Assembly (NCBI RefSeq): GCF_017876395.1
Contig: NZ_JAGINX010000001.1
Span: 2,232,001-2,296,000, forward strand
Direction of reading: 5' to 3'
From: Nesterenkonia lacusekhoensis
GTDB lineage: Bacteria > Actinomycetota > Actinomycetes > Actinomycetales > Micrococcaceae
Length of the DNA: 64,000 nt
The first letter of the stretch is position 1, and each line of letters begins with the position of its first letter. Position numbers and translations under genes: made by a program. This document shows, piece by piece, positions 1-9,291 of this stretch. The notes below the pieces were generated by a model that was not told the DNA's origin, searched no databases, and saw only the letters and a list, made by a program, of their open reading frames with translations.

Positions 1-1185
1 GTCCGCCTCCAAGCGATCCAATCGGCGGACTGGGGCGATTTCTTCACCAAGATCCTGACGATGACGGCGGCCGGAACCGCACCTGATGTGACCTATGTGG
101 CCACTGAGGGAGCCCAGCTCTTCGCCGAACGTATGGCCGAACCGCTCGACCGATGGGTCGATGGTGACCACACTGAGGTCGCCGACTACTTCGAGGATGT
201 CCACCCCTCGCTCATCGACTCCTTCATGTACGACGGCAGCCTCTATACGCTGCCGCTGGACTTCAACGCGGCCAATATGTATCTGAATCTGGACACCCTG
301 CGCTCCTCGAACCTGGATTTCCCCTCAGAGGACTGGGATGTCGAGGAGTTCGAATCGATGCTGCGGACCATGAAGGAGCACCAGGGCACGGACTTCAGCC
401 CGTACTACTGGACCAACCGGCTCTTCGGGGGCATCGTGCCGTGGCTCTATGCCAACGACACCTCCATTCTCCGCGAAGATCGGTTCGACGGAGGCAGCTG
501 GCTGTGGGACCGCTTCTACTCCGCCGACCAGCTGGCAGAGCGCCGGGGCGGCTACCGCTGGACGACGTCGAACGTATCCTCCGATGCTGTGGGCGAGACC
601 TTCGAGATGCTCAACCGCTGGGTCCGGGAAGGGCTCAGCGTGCGCCCTGAGGAGGGCGGCGGCAATGCGCTGGTCGGCCTGTTCGCCTCCTCCCGGATCG
701 GCGCCACTCCGGCAGGGGGCTACTGGGCACAGGGGCTCCACGAGGCCGGAATGACCGAAGACCGGTTCGACGTCCAGTACTTCCCCCGTTGGCGGAGCCA
801 GCGTCACCAGTTCGGATCCGCCGGCTACGCCATGATGCGCAGCTCAGAACGCAAGGAGCAGGCTTGGGAATGGCTAAAATTCACGGCCTCCAAGGAGGGG
901 ATGGAACTGGCATTCCCCAGCCCGCAGACCACTCCGACCCGTCGTTCGATGGCCACTCCTGAGTTCTACCGCGAGACCGGACCGGAACGTTGGAAGGTCT
1001 TCTACGACACCCTCGACGAATTTCCCGACTCAGGGCCGATCCCGGCACCGCCCCAGCAGGCAGAGATCGAGAATGCCTTGGCACGCAACGTGGCCACAGC
1101 GATGGGCGGCAGCCAGGCGCAGCTTCATGACGCGCTCGATCGCCTCGATGGTGAACTCACCGCTGCAATGGAGTCCCCAGCATGA
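1..1185 (+). CDS. Sugar ABC transporter substrate-binding protein (5' part outside window)
   Basis: Extracellular solute-binding protein of the family 1 (MalE/UgpB) type. It would capture a sugar outside the cell and deliver it to the two permeases encoded next. The reading frame is open from base 1 (VRLQAIQSADWG...), so the signal peptide and N-terminal lobe lie upstream of the window. The seen part has the aromatic-rich ligand cleft typical of the family (for example SFMYDGSLYTLPLDFN near the front, then FGSAGYAMM). The stop overlaps the next start as ATGA. The downstream GH32 enzyme makes sucrose or fructo-oligosaccharide the likely substrate; this is inferred from context only. Confidence 0.88.
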   Translation, partial: VRLQAIQSADWGDFFTKILTMTAAGTAPDVTYVATEGAQLFAERMAEPLDRWVDGDHTEVADYFEDVHPSLIDSFMYDGSLYTLPLDFNAANMYLNLDTLRSSNLDFPSEDWDVEEFESMLRTMKEHQGTDFSPYYWTNRLFGGIVPWLYANDTSILREDRFDGGSWLWDRFYSADQLAERRGGYRWTTSNVSSDAVGETFEMLNRWVREGLSVRPEEGGGNALVGLFASSRIGATPAGGYWAQGLHEAGMTEDRFDVQYFPRWRSQRHQFGSAGYAMMRSSERKEQAWEWLKFTASKEGMELAFPSPQTTPTRRSMATPEFYRETGPERWKVFYDTLDEFPDSGPIPAPPQQAEIENALARNVATAMGGSQAQLHDALDRLDGELTAAMESPA

Positions 1186-2093
1186 TCAGCACCGACAAGC
1201 CCACAGGCACCCCAGCACGCCGCCGCTCCCACCGGTGGTTCATCGCCCTTCTCCTGGCACCCACTCTGGTGGGCATGGGGATCTTCACCATCCTGCCGAT
1301 CCTCGGCTCGCTGGTCCTCGCCTTCTTCGAATGGGACCTGGTCAGTGCACCCACGTTCAACGGAGTGGACAACTTCGTCGCGCTGGGTGCCGACACCACC
1401 ATCCGCCGGGCCTTCATCAACACCATCGGATTCGTGGCCATCGCCGTGACGCTCCAGCTGGCTCTTGCGATGTTCTTGGCCGTCATGATCCAGTCCCGGA
1501 TGCCCAACTGGCTGCGGCTGTTCTTCCGCTCGACGTTCTTCTTCCCACTGGTGCTCTCCGCCGCCAGCGTCTCGATCTTCATGCGGTACATGTTCAACGA
1601 GCAGTTCGGCGTCGTGAACTGGATGCTGAACCTCGTGGGCATCTCGTCGGTCCCCTGGCTGACGACCCAGACGGGCGCGGCCGCCGTGGTGATCTTCGTC
1701 TTCGTCTGGCAGAACTTCGGCTTCTCGTTCCTCATCCTGATCGGCGGACTCGCCTCCATCCCCAAGGAGCTGCACGAGGCCGCCGAGATCGACGGGGCCA
1801 GCGGCTGGAGGCATTTCCGCAACATCACCTTGCCGCTGATCTCGCCCTCCATGCTCGTCGCCTCAGTGACGGCGATGATCACCGCCCTTCAGGTCTTCGA
1901 CCAGCCCTACGTGCTGACCCGCGGCGGACCCGGGGACTCCACCCGCTCAGCTGTGATGGTCGTCTTCGAAGCGGCCTTCCAACGGCTCGAATTCGGCCTG
2001 GCCTCGGCCACAGGTCTCGTTCTGATGCTCATCATCATGCTCATCACCTGGGGACAGTTCCGACTCTCACGACGGCTGGTCTTCTACCAGTGA
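1182..2093 (+). CDS. Sugar ABC transporter permease, MalF/LacF type
   Basis: Inner-membrane permease subunit of a carbohydrate importer, 303 aa. About six hydrophobic helices are visible. The cytoplasmic EAA loop that docks the ATPase reads EAAEIDGASGWRHFRNI near residue 200. It overlaps the substrate-binding protein gene by four bases (ATGA), so translation is probably coupled. No ATPase gene is present beside it; such CUT1 importers in actinobacteria often share a distant MsiK-like ATPase, which would explain the absence. Substrate is unknown, probably the sugar cleaved by the adjacent GH32 enzyme. Confidence 0.92.
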   Translation: MISTDKPTGTPARRRSHRWFIALLLAPTLVGMGIFTILPILGSLVLAFFEWDLVSAPTFNGVDNFVALGADTTIRRAFINTIGFVAIAVTLQLALAMFLAVMIQSRMPNWLRLFFRSTFFFPLVLSAASVSIFMRYMFNEQFGVVNWMLNLVGISSVPWLTTQTGAAAVVIFVFVWQNFGFSFLILIGGLASIPKELHEAAEIDGASGWRHFRNITLPLISPSMLVASVTAMITALQVFDQPYVLTRGGPGDSTRSAVMVVFEAAFQRLEFGLASATGLVLMLIIMLITWGQFRLSRRLVFYQ

Positions 2094-2177
2094 GCCGTCC
2101 TCCGAGAAGCCCCTGCCTTCGAGCAGAAGGCGCCCGCTCCCCGCACCGTCCCAGCTCACCCAGAAGGAGCCCACGAC

Positions 2178-3074
2178 GTGACAACCCAGCAGACCCGCCC
2201 ATCAGGCGCAGACAACCCACCCGCTCCATCGCGCCCGGCGCGGCGGCGACGTCGCCTGCCCTCACCAGGCAGAACAGCAGCGATCCTCTTCACCATGGTC
2301 GCAGCGGCGGCGGTGCTCGTCCCGGTGATGTGGACTCTGTCCACCTCGCTTCGCTCTCCGTCGGAAGCGTTCGACCTGCCCCCTCACTTCATCCCCCTGG
2401 GCTTCGACCTGACGGCCTATCGCGAGGTCTTCGTCCAGATCGACATCACCCGCCTGGTGCTGAACTCCGCCCTGGTGACCGCCCTGATCGCAGCAGGGCA
2501 GATGCTCACCGCAGCGATGGCGGGGTACGTCTTCGCCCGCATGCGGTTCCGGGGGTCGAACCTGCTCTTCGCCCTCGTTCTGGCCACCATGATGGTGCCG
2601 GTCCAGGTGACGATCGTTCCGGTCTTCATGCTGATCCGTGGGATGGGCCTCTCAGACACGCTGCTGGCTCTGATCATCCCTGCGATCCCGACCGCTTTCG
2701 GCACCTTCCTGATGCGTCAGTACTTCATGAGCCTGCCGACTGACTTCGCCGAAGCTGCCGAGATCGACGGCGCCGGGCCGTGGAGGACGTTCTTCTCCAT
2801 CTATCTGCCGCTTTCTGCTCCAGGTATGGCCATCGTCGGCATCCTCGCCTTCAACTACCACTGGAACGAGTTCTTCCGCCCACTGGTGCTCACCAACTCG
2901 GAGGAGAACTTCACGCTGCCGCTCGGCTTGGTCTCCCTCCAGGGGCACCTGGGAACCGGCAGCATCTCCGTCGTGCTGGCCGGAGTCATCATCTCCATGG
3001 TCCCCGCCCTCGTGGTCTTCCTCTTCGGCCAGCGATACCTGCGCGAGGGCCTGACCGCCGGCGCCGGAAAATGA
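2178..3074 (+). CDS. Sugar ABC transporter permease, MalG type
   Basis: Second permease of the carbohydrate importer, 298 aa, pairing with the MalF-type subunit. The start is GTG at 2178, preceded by AGAAGGAG. An N-terminal basic, proline-rich tail of about 35 residues precedes the first helix. The EAA loop is EAAEIDGAGPWRTFFSI near residue 195. It lies 84 bases after the first permease gene and 47 bases before the GH32 gene, all in one orientation, so one transcription unit from the binding protein to the GH32 enzyme is likely. Confidence 0.92.
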   Translation: MTTQQTRPSGADNPPAPSRPARRRRRLPSPGRTAAILFTMVAAAAVLVPVMWTLSTSLRSPSEAFDLPPHFIPLGFDLTAYREVFVQIDITRLVLNSALVTALIAAGQMLTAAMAGYVFARMRFRGSNLLFALVLATMMVPVQVTIVPVFMLIRGMGLSDTLLALIIPAIPTAFGTFLMRQYFMSLPTDFAEAAEIDGAGPWRTFFSIYLPLSAPGMAIVGILAFNYHWNEFFRPLVLTNSEENFTLPLGLVSLQGHLGTGSISVVLAGVIISMVPALVVFLFGQRYLREGLTAGAGK

Positions 3075-3121
3075 CTGCCGAAGCCACATCCCGCTGACCC
3101 GCACCCACCCGAAAGGAACTG

Positions 3122-4486
3122 ATGACCACCGACCCCGCCACCACCTCTGCGCGTCCTGCCCAGGACGACCTTTCCTTCCCTGTCGCCCACCCCAGACCGG
3201 CCCTGGGTTGGCTCAACGATCCCAACGGCGTGTGCCGGGTCGGTGACACCTGGCACGTCTTCTTCCAGTACAACCCAGACTCGGCGCGCCATGAGAATGT
3301 CCACTGGGGACACCTCTCCTCCTCCGATCTGGTCACCTGGACACAGGAGCCCATCGCGTTGGCACCCACTCCAGGGGCTCCGGACAGCGCCGGCTGCTGG
3401 TCAGGCGTCATGGCGTTCGACGAGGACGCCGCCCCGGTGGCGGTGTACAGCGGAGTGGAGCGCCACGATCACAGCTCCTCAGTGACATTGGTCCGCGGGT
3501 CCGAGGATCTCCGACAGTGGGGCCCGGAACGCCACGTGGCGGCCGGAATGCCCGATGACGAACGCGTCATCGCGGTCCGTGACCCTTTCGTCTTCCGGCA
3601 CTCGGGCCGCCGATGGGCGATCCAGGGCGCCGGACTCGCTGACGGACAGGCCGCGATCCTTCTCTACGATGCCGAAGACCTGTGGAACTGGAGCTACCGC
3701 GGCGTTCTGCTGTCCTCCGGCCAGCAGGGCGTGCCCGAAGACGCTCAAGCCTCGATCTGGGAATGTCCTCAGCTCGTTCAGATCGGCCCCGAGGGCACGT
3801 GGGTGCTTCTGGTCTGCCTGTGGAAGCGGATGCCCGAGGATCACCCGAGCGAGGCTCAGCTCGAAGGCACCCGGGCTCTGCTCGTCGACCTCTCCGCCGC
3901 AGATGGAACCGCTGACGCGAGCCTGAACATCGCAGTGGGCGGCTCCACGGCTGTCGACCACGGCGACTCCCTCTATGCTCCTCAGGTGGTCGCGCTCGAG
4001 GAGGGTCCCGTGCTCATCGGCTGGGCGCGGGAAGGCCGCGCCCAAGAAGTCTCCGACAGTCTCGGATGGTCCGGGCTTCTGACCTGGCCAAGGGACCTGT
4101 CACTTCGCGGCGGAGAGCTCGTCTCCCGGCCCCGGCCGGAGTGTGCGGGCTGGCGTGAGGGTGGGCCTCAGCGTCATGAGAGCGGAACCGAGGCACCCGT
4201 GGGCGCGGAGTCAGACATCGTCATCGGCGAGAGCTCTTCAGCGGATGAGCTGACCGAGGACGAGGTCGAGCTGGTCCTGCGACACGGTGACGGGTCCGAC
4301 GAGCTGGTCTACGCCGGACCAGCTCACCGCATCGTGATCGACCGTTCGATCCTCGAGGTCTACCCGCTCACGAAAGCGCCGACGACCCTGAGGCACTACC
4401 CCGCCGACGATGCCCGATGGGTCCTGCGGACCGAGACGGCGCCGCTCACCTGGTGGCGGCTGGGCCGGACGAAGCACGCTCGATGA
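3122..4486 (+). CDS. Glycoside hydrolase family 32 (sucrose/fructan beta-fructosidase)
   Basis: Cytoplasmic GH32 enzyme, 454 aa, that would hydrolyse beta-fructosidic bonds in sucrose or short fructans after import. The three diagnostic motifs are all present: WLNDPNG with nucleophile Asp33, an RDP motif (VRDPFVF near residue 154) and an ECP motif (WECPQL near residue 214, acid/base Glu). No signal peptide is seen, in keeping with an intracellular partner of the ABC importer. The AAGGAACTG ribosome site sits just before the ATG. The last 41 bases overlap the convergent LacI gene. Confidence 0.93.
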   Translation: MTTDPATTSARPAQDDLSFPVAHPRPALGWLNDPNGVCRVGDTWHVFFQYNPDSARHENVHWGHLSSSDLVTWTQEPIALAPTPGAPDSAGCWSGVMAFDEDAAPVAVYSGVERHDHSSSVTLVRGSEDLRQWGPERHVAAGMPDDERVIAVRDPFVFRHSGRRWAIQGAGLADGQAAILLYDAEDLWNWSYRGVLLSSGQQGVPEDAQASIWECPQLVQIGPEGTWVLLVCLWKRMPEDHPSEAQLEGTRALLVDLSAADGTADASLNIAVGGSTAVDHGDSLYAPQVVALEEGPVLIGWAREGRAQEVSDSLGWSGLLTWPRDLSLRGGELVSRPRPECAGWREGGPQRHESGTEAPVGAESDIVIGESSSADELTEDEVELVLRHGDGSDELVYAGPAHRIVIDRSILEVYPLTKAPTTLRHYPADDARWVLRTETAPLTWWRLGRTKHAR

Positions 4487-5489
4487 GAGTGCTGGGGAGC
4501 CGCTCCACCGACGCCGGAGCGGCTCCCCCCGCGACCAGCTCCAGGAGGATCTCCATCGCTCGCAGACCGATCTCGCGATGCGGCAGGGCGACTGTCGTCA
4601 GAGCAGGGACCACGGTGCTGGCCACATGGGGCTGATCGTCGACGCCCACCACGGAGATGTCCTCGGGCACACGAAGGCCCCGATGAGCAGCAGCCAGGAG
4701 CACCCCCACGGCGGTGCGATCGTTGGAGGCGATCACGGCGCTCGGCTGCTCTCCTGAGTCGAAGAGATCCGCGGCCGCCCGATAGCCGTCATGGATCTCC
4801 CACCCGCAGACAAGCACGGTGGCAGCGACGCCGCGCTCTCTCGCCGCCTGGAGGAAGCCCTCCCTGCGCAGTGGAACTGCAGGCGACTCCTCACCTCCGG
4901 AGAGAAGGACGATGTCCCGATGACCCAGCCCGACCAGGTGTTCGACCGCCTGAACAGATCCGCCGACCTCGTCAGGGATGACCGAGGGCAGCTGTCCAGC
5001 CGGGTCGAAGCAGTTGGCGAGCACCGTGGGGAATGCGCTCACCGATTCTGGGGGTTCCATCTGAACCAGACCACCGGTTGCTAGCACGAGCGCGTCGACG
5101 CTCCGAGCGAAGAACAGCTCGCAGGCCTCATGGAGCCGCTCCCGGTCTCCCTCCGTGTCATTGACGACGGTCATGAAGCCCTGTCGCCTGGCCACCTCAC
5201 CGACTCCGCTGATCAGCCCTCCTGCGAAGGGGGAGGTCACGATCTCATCAGTGATGATGCCGACTGTGCGCGTGGTCCGGGAGCGCAGCGACTGCCCCAG
5301 GCCCTGGGGCATGTAGCGCAGCTCGGCCGCAACTCTGCGGATCCTCTCCTGCGCGGCGGGCGAGACATTGCCATCGGCACGTCCGTTGAGGACCATTGAC
5401 ACCGCACTTCGCGAGACCCCGGCCCGCCCCGCGACGTCGAGGGCGCTGACCCGGCGACGCGGAGGCCCGCTGCTGGAGCTGCTGCCCAC
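4446..5489 (-). CDS. LacI-family transcriptional regulator
   Basis: DNA-binding repressor, 347 aa. An N-terminal LacI helix-turn-helix (VSALDVAGRAGVSRSAVSMV, about residues 14-33) is followed by a periplasmic-binding-like sugar sensor domain. The GTG start at 5489 was chosen because AAGGAGGT lies four bases upstream of it, while longer forms have no ribosome site. It is convergent with the GH32 gene and overlaps its end by 41 bases. By position it most likely controls the sugar importer and GH32 operon in response to the transported sugar or a derivative. The operator itself would lie left of the window. Confidence 0.9.
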   Translation of the reverse strand: MGSSSSSGPPRRRVSALDVAGRAGVSRSAVSMVLNGRADGNVSPAAQERIRRVAAELRYMPQGLGQSLRSRTTRTVGIITDEIVTSPFAGGLISGVGEVARRQGFMTVVNDTEGDRERLHEACELFFARSVDALVLATGGLVQMEPPESVSAFPTVLANCFDPAGQLPSVIPDEVGGSVQAVEHLVGLGHRDIVLLSGGEESPAVPLRREGFLQAARERGVAATVLVCGWEIHDGYRAAADLFDSGEQPSAVIASNDRTAVGVLLAAAHRGLRVPEDISVVGVDDQPHVASTVVPALTTVALPHREIGLRAMEILLELVAGGAAPASVERLPSTLIERASSGPAATR

Positions 5490-5650
5490 CTGTACCTCCT
5501 TGGTGCGATCTCGATGTGCCGCCCCTACCCGTCGGACGAGCTCTGCCGTGGGACGCTCCGCCAGTCTAGACCGCGTGCCCGGAACGACCCCGGCCTCATA
5601 TGCCGGACGATGAGACCCCACCCCCGAGGTGACCCGCATCAGCGGAGAGC

Positions 5651-6961
5651 TCAACCGCTCCCCTGCCGGCAGCTGAAGCTGGCCGCGTCCTCCGGGTCGC
5701 CCTCCTCATAGTGAGCCGCCTCGGGGTAGGGGCAGAGCAGACGGGTCCGGTCAGCCGCCCAGTCGTCCGGAAGCTCCTCATTGACACCGCCAGGATTGCC
5801 CTCCCCGCGGGCGGTCGCCTCCATATGTTCCGGGGCCTCCCCGTGCTCCACCCAGTCCACCAGCGCGCCGAGCCCATCGAACTGATCGGTGGCCACGCCG
5901 TCCTCGACGTGTGCCATCCCCGGCACCTGGAAGTAGCGGACGAAGTCCCGAGCATCCTCATGCTGGGACTCCACCTCGCGGTACCAGCGGGCCGTGTCAT
6001 CAGCACTGAACACGGCGTCGGAGGCTCCGTGGACCACCATCATCTTGGAGCCGGCGGCTTCCAGCTCGCTGAGGTCATAAGGGGCCGGCGGGGTCATGAA
6101 CTCCATGGCGCTCTCCCCGGCGATTCCTTCATCCGAGATCCCGGCGGCCGCCTCGTCGATGTCCATCTCCAGGGCGTATCCGGGCAGGTCCTCCAGGACC
6201 GCGGGGTCAGCCGGTTCCGGGGAGAAGACGAAGCCCACAGCCATCGGATCCAGCATCACGCTGGCCTCGAAGGTCCACCAGCCCCAGTCCTCATTGGTGA
6301 TCCCCGGATCGAAGGGGAAGGAGGTATAGATCGGATCGCCCGCCGAATCCACAGCCCCGGCGTGGACATCAGCCACCACCTCACGCTCCTCGGCCGAGAG
6401 CGCGGTGGTGATGTCACCCGGCTCCTCCGCCACCTGATCCCACTGCTGGGCGCCCCAGATCTGCGCCACTGCGGCCTGCGGCAGATTGAAGCCGGGCGCC
6501 ACCGCCAGGAAACCGTCATATTCATCAGCGGAGCGGCTGGCCGCCACCATGGCGTGCCGGCCGCCGTTGGCCTGGTGGAGGAAGCGGCCCGCCCAGTCGG
6601 CGGGCAGGCGCATCTCGAAGCCGATGGCGTACCGCTCGCCGTCGGCGTCGCTGGTCCGTTCGTTCATCTCCCCGCTGACCAGACAGTGCTCACCCACCGG
6701 CTCACCGGCGTTCTCCTCCTCGCTCTCAGGGATCAGCTCCGCCTGTCGAATCTGCGTGGCCTCGAAGTCGAAGGTCGACAGCTCCTCACGGGTTTCCAAC
6801 GTGCCCGGCTCAGCAGGTCCGACGCCGACGGCCGCCTCCTCCTCCGCATCTGCCGAAACCTCCCGATCCTCCCCTTCAGCGCTCAGCGCACAGCCGGAGA
6901 GCAGGGCTGTCGCCGCCAGAACAGTCATCATCCTCGTCACGGTGCTCATGGAACGACCCAA
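5651..6961 (-). CDS. Tannase/feruloyl-esterase family lipoprotein with internal deletion
   Basis: Exported lipoprotein: hydrophobic leader and lipobox LSGC with the lipidated Cys about 20 residues in. The C-terminal half matches the tannase/feruloyl esterase family, including a block after the nucleophile (GGRHAMVAASRSADEYDGF), an Asp-containing HGASDAVFS and a late His (PGMAHV). The family is usually about 520-580 aa; this one is 436. At about 6555-6575 the early family motif FLHQGNGG appears fused to the later CSNGGRH motif, giving FLHQANGGRH. The catalytic Ser of that second motif is lost. It is probably inactive as an esterase. The start could be TTG 6961 or ATG 6949; neither has a clear ribosome site. 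Confidence 0.75.
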   Translation of the reverse strand: MGRSMSTVTRMMTVLAATALLSGCALSAEGEDREVSADAEEEAAVGVGPAEPGTLETREELSTFDFEATQIRQAELIPESEEENAGEPVGEHCLVSGEMNERTSDADGERYAIGFEMRLPADWAGRFLHQANGGRHAMVAASRSADEYDGFLAVAPGFNLPQAAVAQIWGAQQWDQVAEEPGDITTALSAEEREVVADVHAGAVDSAGDPIYTSFPFDPGITNEDWGWWTFEASVMLDPMAVGFVFSPEPADPAVLEDLPGYALEMDIDEAAAGISDEGIAGESAMEFMTPPAPYDLSELEAAGSKMMVVHGASDAVFSADDTARWYREVESQHEDARDFVRYFQVPGMAHVEDGVATDQFDGLGALVDWVEHGEAPEHMEATARGEGNPGGVNEELPDDWAADRTRLLCPYPEAAHYEEGDPEDAASFSCRQGSG

Positions 6962-7171
6962 ATATGATTCCGATCATATGGGAAGGGCCCTGCTCAATGA
7001 CTGAGACAGCAACTCCTCGAACATCCCCTGATCTCACCTTTGACACCTGTCTTTGTGGGCGTATGCCACTGCGGTAGGTTGATACGAAGACAGCAGTCAT
7101 CAGTGCACGGTGCATGAGGGGCAGCGCTGGTGGAATGAAGAACAGATCGAACAAACTCCTGGAGGAGCGCG

Positions 7172-7669
7172 ATGACTCAGCAGCCCGACAACCCCCAGAA
7201 CCCGCAGGACCAGAACCCTGCCTACAGCCAGCAGCCCGACCAGCAGCAGTATGGCCAGTACGGCCCGCAGCAGCCGGGCTACCCGCAGCCGGGCAGCGCA
7301 CCCTCTGCTCCCTCCGCCCACGGCGCCGGCTACCAGGGCTACCCCCAGCCGGGCTACCCGCAGGCCCCGCAGCAGAAGAAGGAGCCGCAGGGCTTCGGCG
7401 TGCTGCTGGACCTCGACTTCACCACGCTGAAGGTGGAGAAGGCGGCCAAGGCCTTCTACACGCTGTTCCTGGTCATCGCTGCTGTCTGGTACCTCTCCGA
7501 CGTCATCAGCGGTCTGGTGATCGGCGCATCCGGTCCGGGCGACTTCCTGGTCTGGAGCTTCCTGAACCCGCTGCTCTTCGGCTGGATCGTCCCGGTGATC
7601 GTGCTGATCTTCGCCCGTCTGGCCATCGAGCTCACCGTGGCTTCGGTGCGCACCTCGCAGAAGCAGTGA
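7172..7669 (+). CDS. DUF4282 domain membrane protein
   Basis: Predicted membrane protein of 165 aa. The first 70 residues are a low-complexity tail rich in Gln, Pro, Gly and Tyr (repeated QPGYPQ-like units), expected to be cytoplasmic. Two hydrophobic helices follow (YTLFLVIAAVWYL and FGWIVPVIVLIFARLAIEL), which is the DUF4282 layout. GGAGGAG precedes the ATG at a normal distance. A strong hairpin terminator follows directly, so it is probably monocistronic. Function is unknown. Confidence 0.85.
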   Translation: MTQQPDNPQNPQDQNPAYSQQPDQQQYGQYGPQQPGYPQPGSAPSAPSAHGAGYQGYPQPGYPQAPQQKKEPQGFGVLLDLDFTTLKVEKAAKAFYTLFLVIAAVWYLSDVISGLVIGASGPGDFLVWSFLNPLLFGWIVPVIVLIFARLAIELTVASVRTSQKQ

Positions 7670-7681
7670 CCGTCAGTCACC

Positions 7682-7733
7682 GCAGATGAGAAGAGGCGCC
7701 GTCCCCTCGGGGGCGGCGCCTCTTCTCATCTGC
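7682..7733. terminator. Long hairpin terminator between DUF4282 gene and xthA
   Basis: The arms GCAGATGAGAAGAGGCGCCG (left) and its complement (right, ending at 7733) form a stem of over 20 bp with one unpaired base and a small TCGG-type loop. It sits between two convergent genes, so it can serve both strands. Confidence 0.85.
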
Positions 7734-7743
7734 AGCCGGACTG

Positions 7744-8547
7744 TCAGCCCAGATCCACGACCACCGGGGCGTGGTCGCTGGCCCCCTTGCCGCGCCGCTC
7801 GTCCTTATCGATGAAGGCCGACTCCACCCGCTGGGCCAGTGCCGGGGATCCCAGCACGAAGTCGATCCGCATTCCTTCCCGCTTCTGGAAACGCAGACTG
7901 GTGTAGTCCCAGTAGGTGTAGACCCCGGGGCCGGGGGTGTGAGGGCGGACCAGGTCGGCGTAGCCGGCGTCGAGGAAAGAGCGAAAGGCCTCACGCTCAG
8001 GCTCGGAGACGTGGGTGAGCTCCTGGCGGCGGAAGTGATCGATGTCCCAGACATCCTCATCCTGAGGCGCGATGTTCCAGTCCCCGGCCAGAGCGATCGG
8101 CGCCTGGGGGTCATCGGTCAGCCACGTCTCGGCGTGCTCGCGCAGCTGCCTGAGCCAGGCGAGCTTGTACTCCATATGCTCGTCGGTCAGCGTACGACCG
8201 TTGGGCACATAGAGGCTCCAGAGCCGGACATCCCCGCAGGTCGCGGCGATGGCACGCGCCTCCTGGACCGGGTCCTTCCCGCCCTTGCCGAACGCGGGCT
8301 GATCGGCGAACGTCCGCTCCACGTCCTTCAGGCCCACACGCGAGGCGATCGCCACGCCGTTCCATTGGCTGAAGCCGAAGTGGGCGACGTCGTAGCCGTT
8401 GTGTTCGAAGACCTCCCAAGGGAAGTTCTCGTCCTTGCACTTGGTCTCCTGGATGGCGACGGCGTCGACGTCCTGACGCTCCAGCCAGGCCTCCACCCGG
8501 TCGGCCCGGGCACGCATCGAATTCACGTTCCATGTGGCAATACGCAT
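7744..8547 (-). CDS. xthA: Exodeoxyribonuclease III
   Basis: AP endonuclease / 3' exonuclease of base excision repair, 267 aa, full length. Motifs of the DNase I-like fold are complete: IATWNVNSMRAR at the start (Asn), IQETKC (metal-binding Glu), the LYVPNG Tyr, LAGDWNIAP (Asp, Asn) and a terminal ASDHAPV (Asp-His). The start at 8547 places MRIATWNVNS at the N terminus as in known XthA proteins. It is divergent from the small metallopeptidase gene at 8612, with 64 bases between them. Confidence 0.95.
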   Translation of the reverse strand: MRIATWNVNSMRARADRVEAWLERQDVDAVAIQETKCKDENFPWEVFEHNGYDVAHFGFSQWNGVAIASRVGLKDVERTFADQPAFGKGGKDPVQEARAIAATCGDVRLWSLYVPNGRTLTDEHMEYKLAWLRQLREHAETWLTDDPQAPIALAGDWNIAPQDEDVWDIDHFRRQELTHVSEPEREAFRSFLDAGYADLVRPHTPGPGVYTYWDYTSLRFQKREGMRIDFVLGSPALAQRVESAFIDKDERRGKGASDHAPVVVDLG

Positions 8548-8611
8548 GAGGCCAAAACTATCAGCGGGCCTCAGGCTGAAACCTCCGGGCAGCGCGCCGT
8601 AGACTCGCTCC

Positions 8612-8977
8612 ATGCCTCAGCAGATGAGCGACGATGAGTTCGACGACGCCGCGGCCCGCGCCCTGGAGCTGATCCCCGAGGAGCTGGCCGCGAAGATCGA
8701 CAATGTCGCAGTCTTCGTGGAGGATCGCTACCACCCCGAACCGTGGGAGGACCCGGGGACGGTGCTCCTGGGTCTCTACGAGGGGATCCCACTGACCGAA
8801 CGTGGCTCCGAACCCTGGGCCATGCCCGACCGGATCACCATCTATAAGGAGCCGATCCTGCAGATCTGTGATTCCCCGGAGGAGGTCGTCGAGCAGATCA
8901 CCGTCACCGTGATCCACGAGGTCGCCCACTTCTTCGGCATCGACGACGCGACCCTGCACCGCCTGGGCTGGGGATGA
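8612..8977 (+). CDS. Minimal zinc metallopeptidase (DUF1025-type)
   Basis: Small soluble protein, 121 aa, of the actinobacterial metallopeptidase family with an HExxH zinc motif (HEVAHFFGI near residue 106) and a downstream Asp as possible third ligand. The start may be ATG 8612 or ATG 8624. It is divergent from xthA. The substrate of this family is not known to me. Confidence 0.85.
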   Translation: MPQQMSDDEFDDAAARALELIPEELAAKIDNVAVFVEDRYHPEPWEDPGTVLLGLYEGIPLTERGSEPWAMPDRITIYKEPILQICDSPEEVVEQITVTVIHEVAHFFGIDDATLHRLGWG

Positions 8978-9291
8978 TCTCAGCGCGGTTAGCACAGGGT
9001 CACCGAGAAGTCAGGAAGCTCAACCTTCAACCTACTTGAAGGTTTGACGATACCTTTCTGTGACCTAACTTCCCCGGAATGACGGGGATCCGCTCCTCAC
9101 AGATTCATCACAGGAACGACACGGACTGTTGCCAAGCCCTCAATGGCCCCTCTATCGTTACCGACGTAGCGCCACACGGCTTCTGACGCGTTTCCCATCT
9201 CGTCACCCGGGTCTCCCAGCCCGGTTGTCCGCGCCGGAGGCCAGCCCATGCGTGAACGCTGCACCCAGTGAGGAACAAGTGAGGAACTACC
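8978..9291. other. Long leader region before the NlpC/P60 gene
   Basis: There is no gene in these 314 bases. A perfect hairpin lies at 9022-9044. A structured, GC-rich stretch follows from 9160 to 9260 (CCCGGGTCTCCCAGCCCGG region). Cell-wall hydrolase genes of this type in actinobacteria often have a c-di-AMP riboswitch, but I could not match its conserved boxes here. Confidence 0.4.
9022..9044. terminator. Perfect 9-bp inverted repeat after the metallopeptidase gene
   Basis: AACCTTCAA and TTGAAGGTT are separated by five bases. The stem is AT-rich and is not followed by a T run, so it may equally be an operator for the downstream gene. Confidence 0.45.

Noticed and set aside
8978-9291. c-di-AMP (ydaO) riboswitch before the NlpC/P60 gene
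   Set aside because: Context is suggestive, but I could not place the conserved boxes; a covariance search would be needed.
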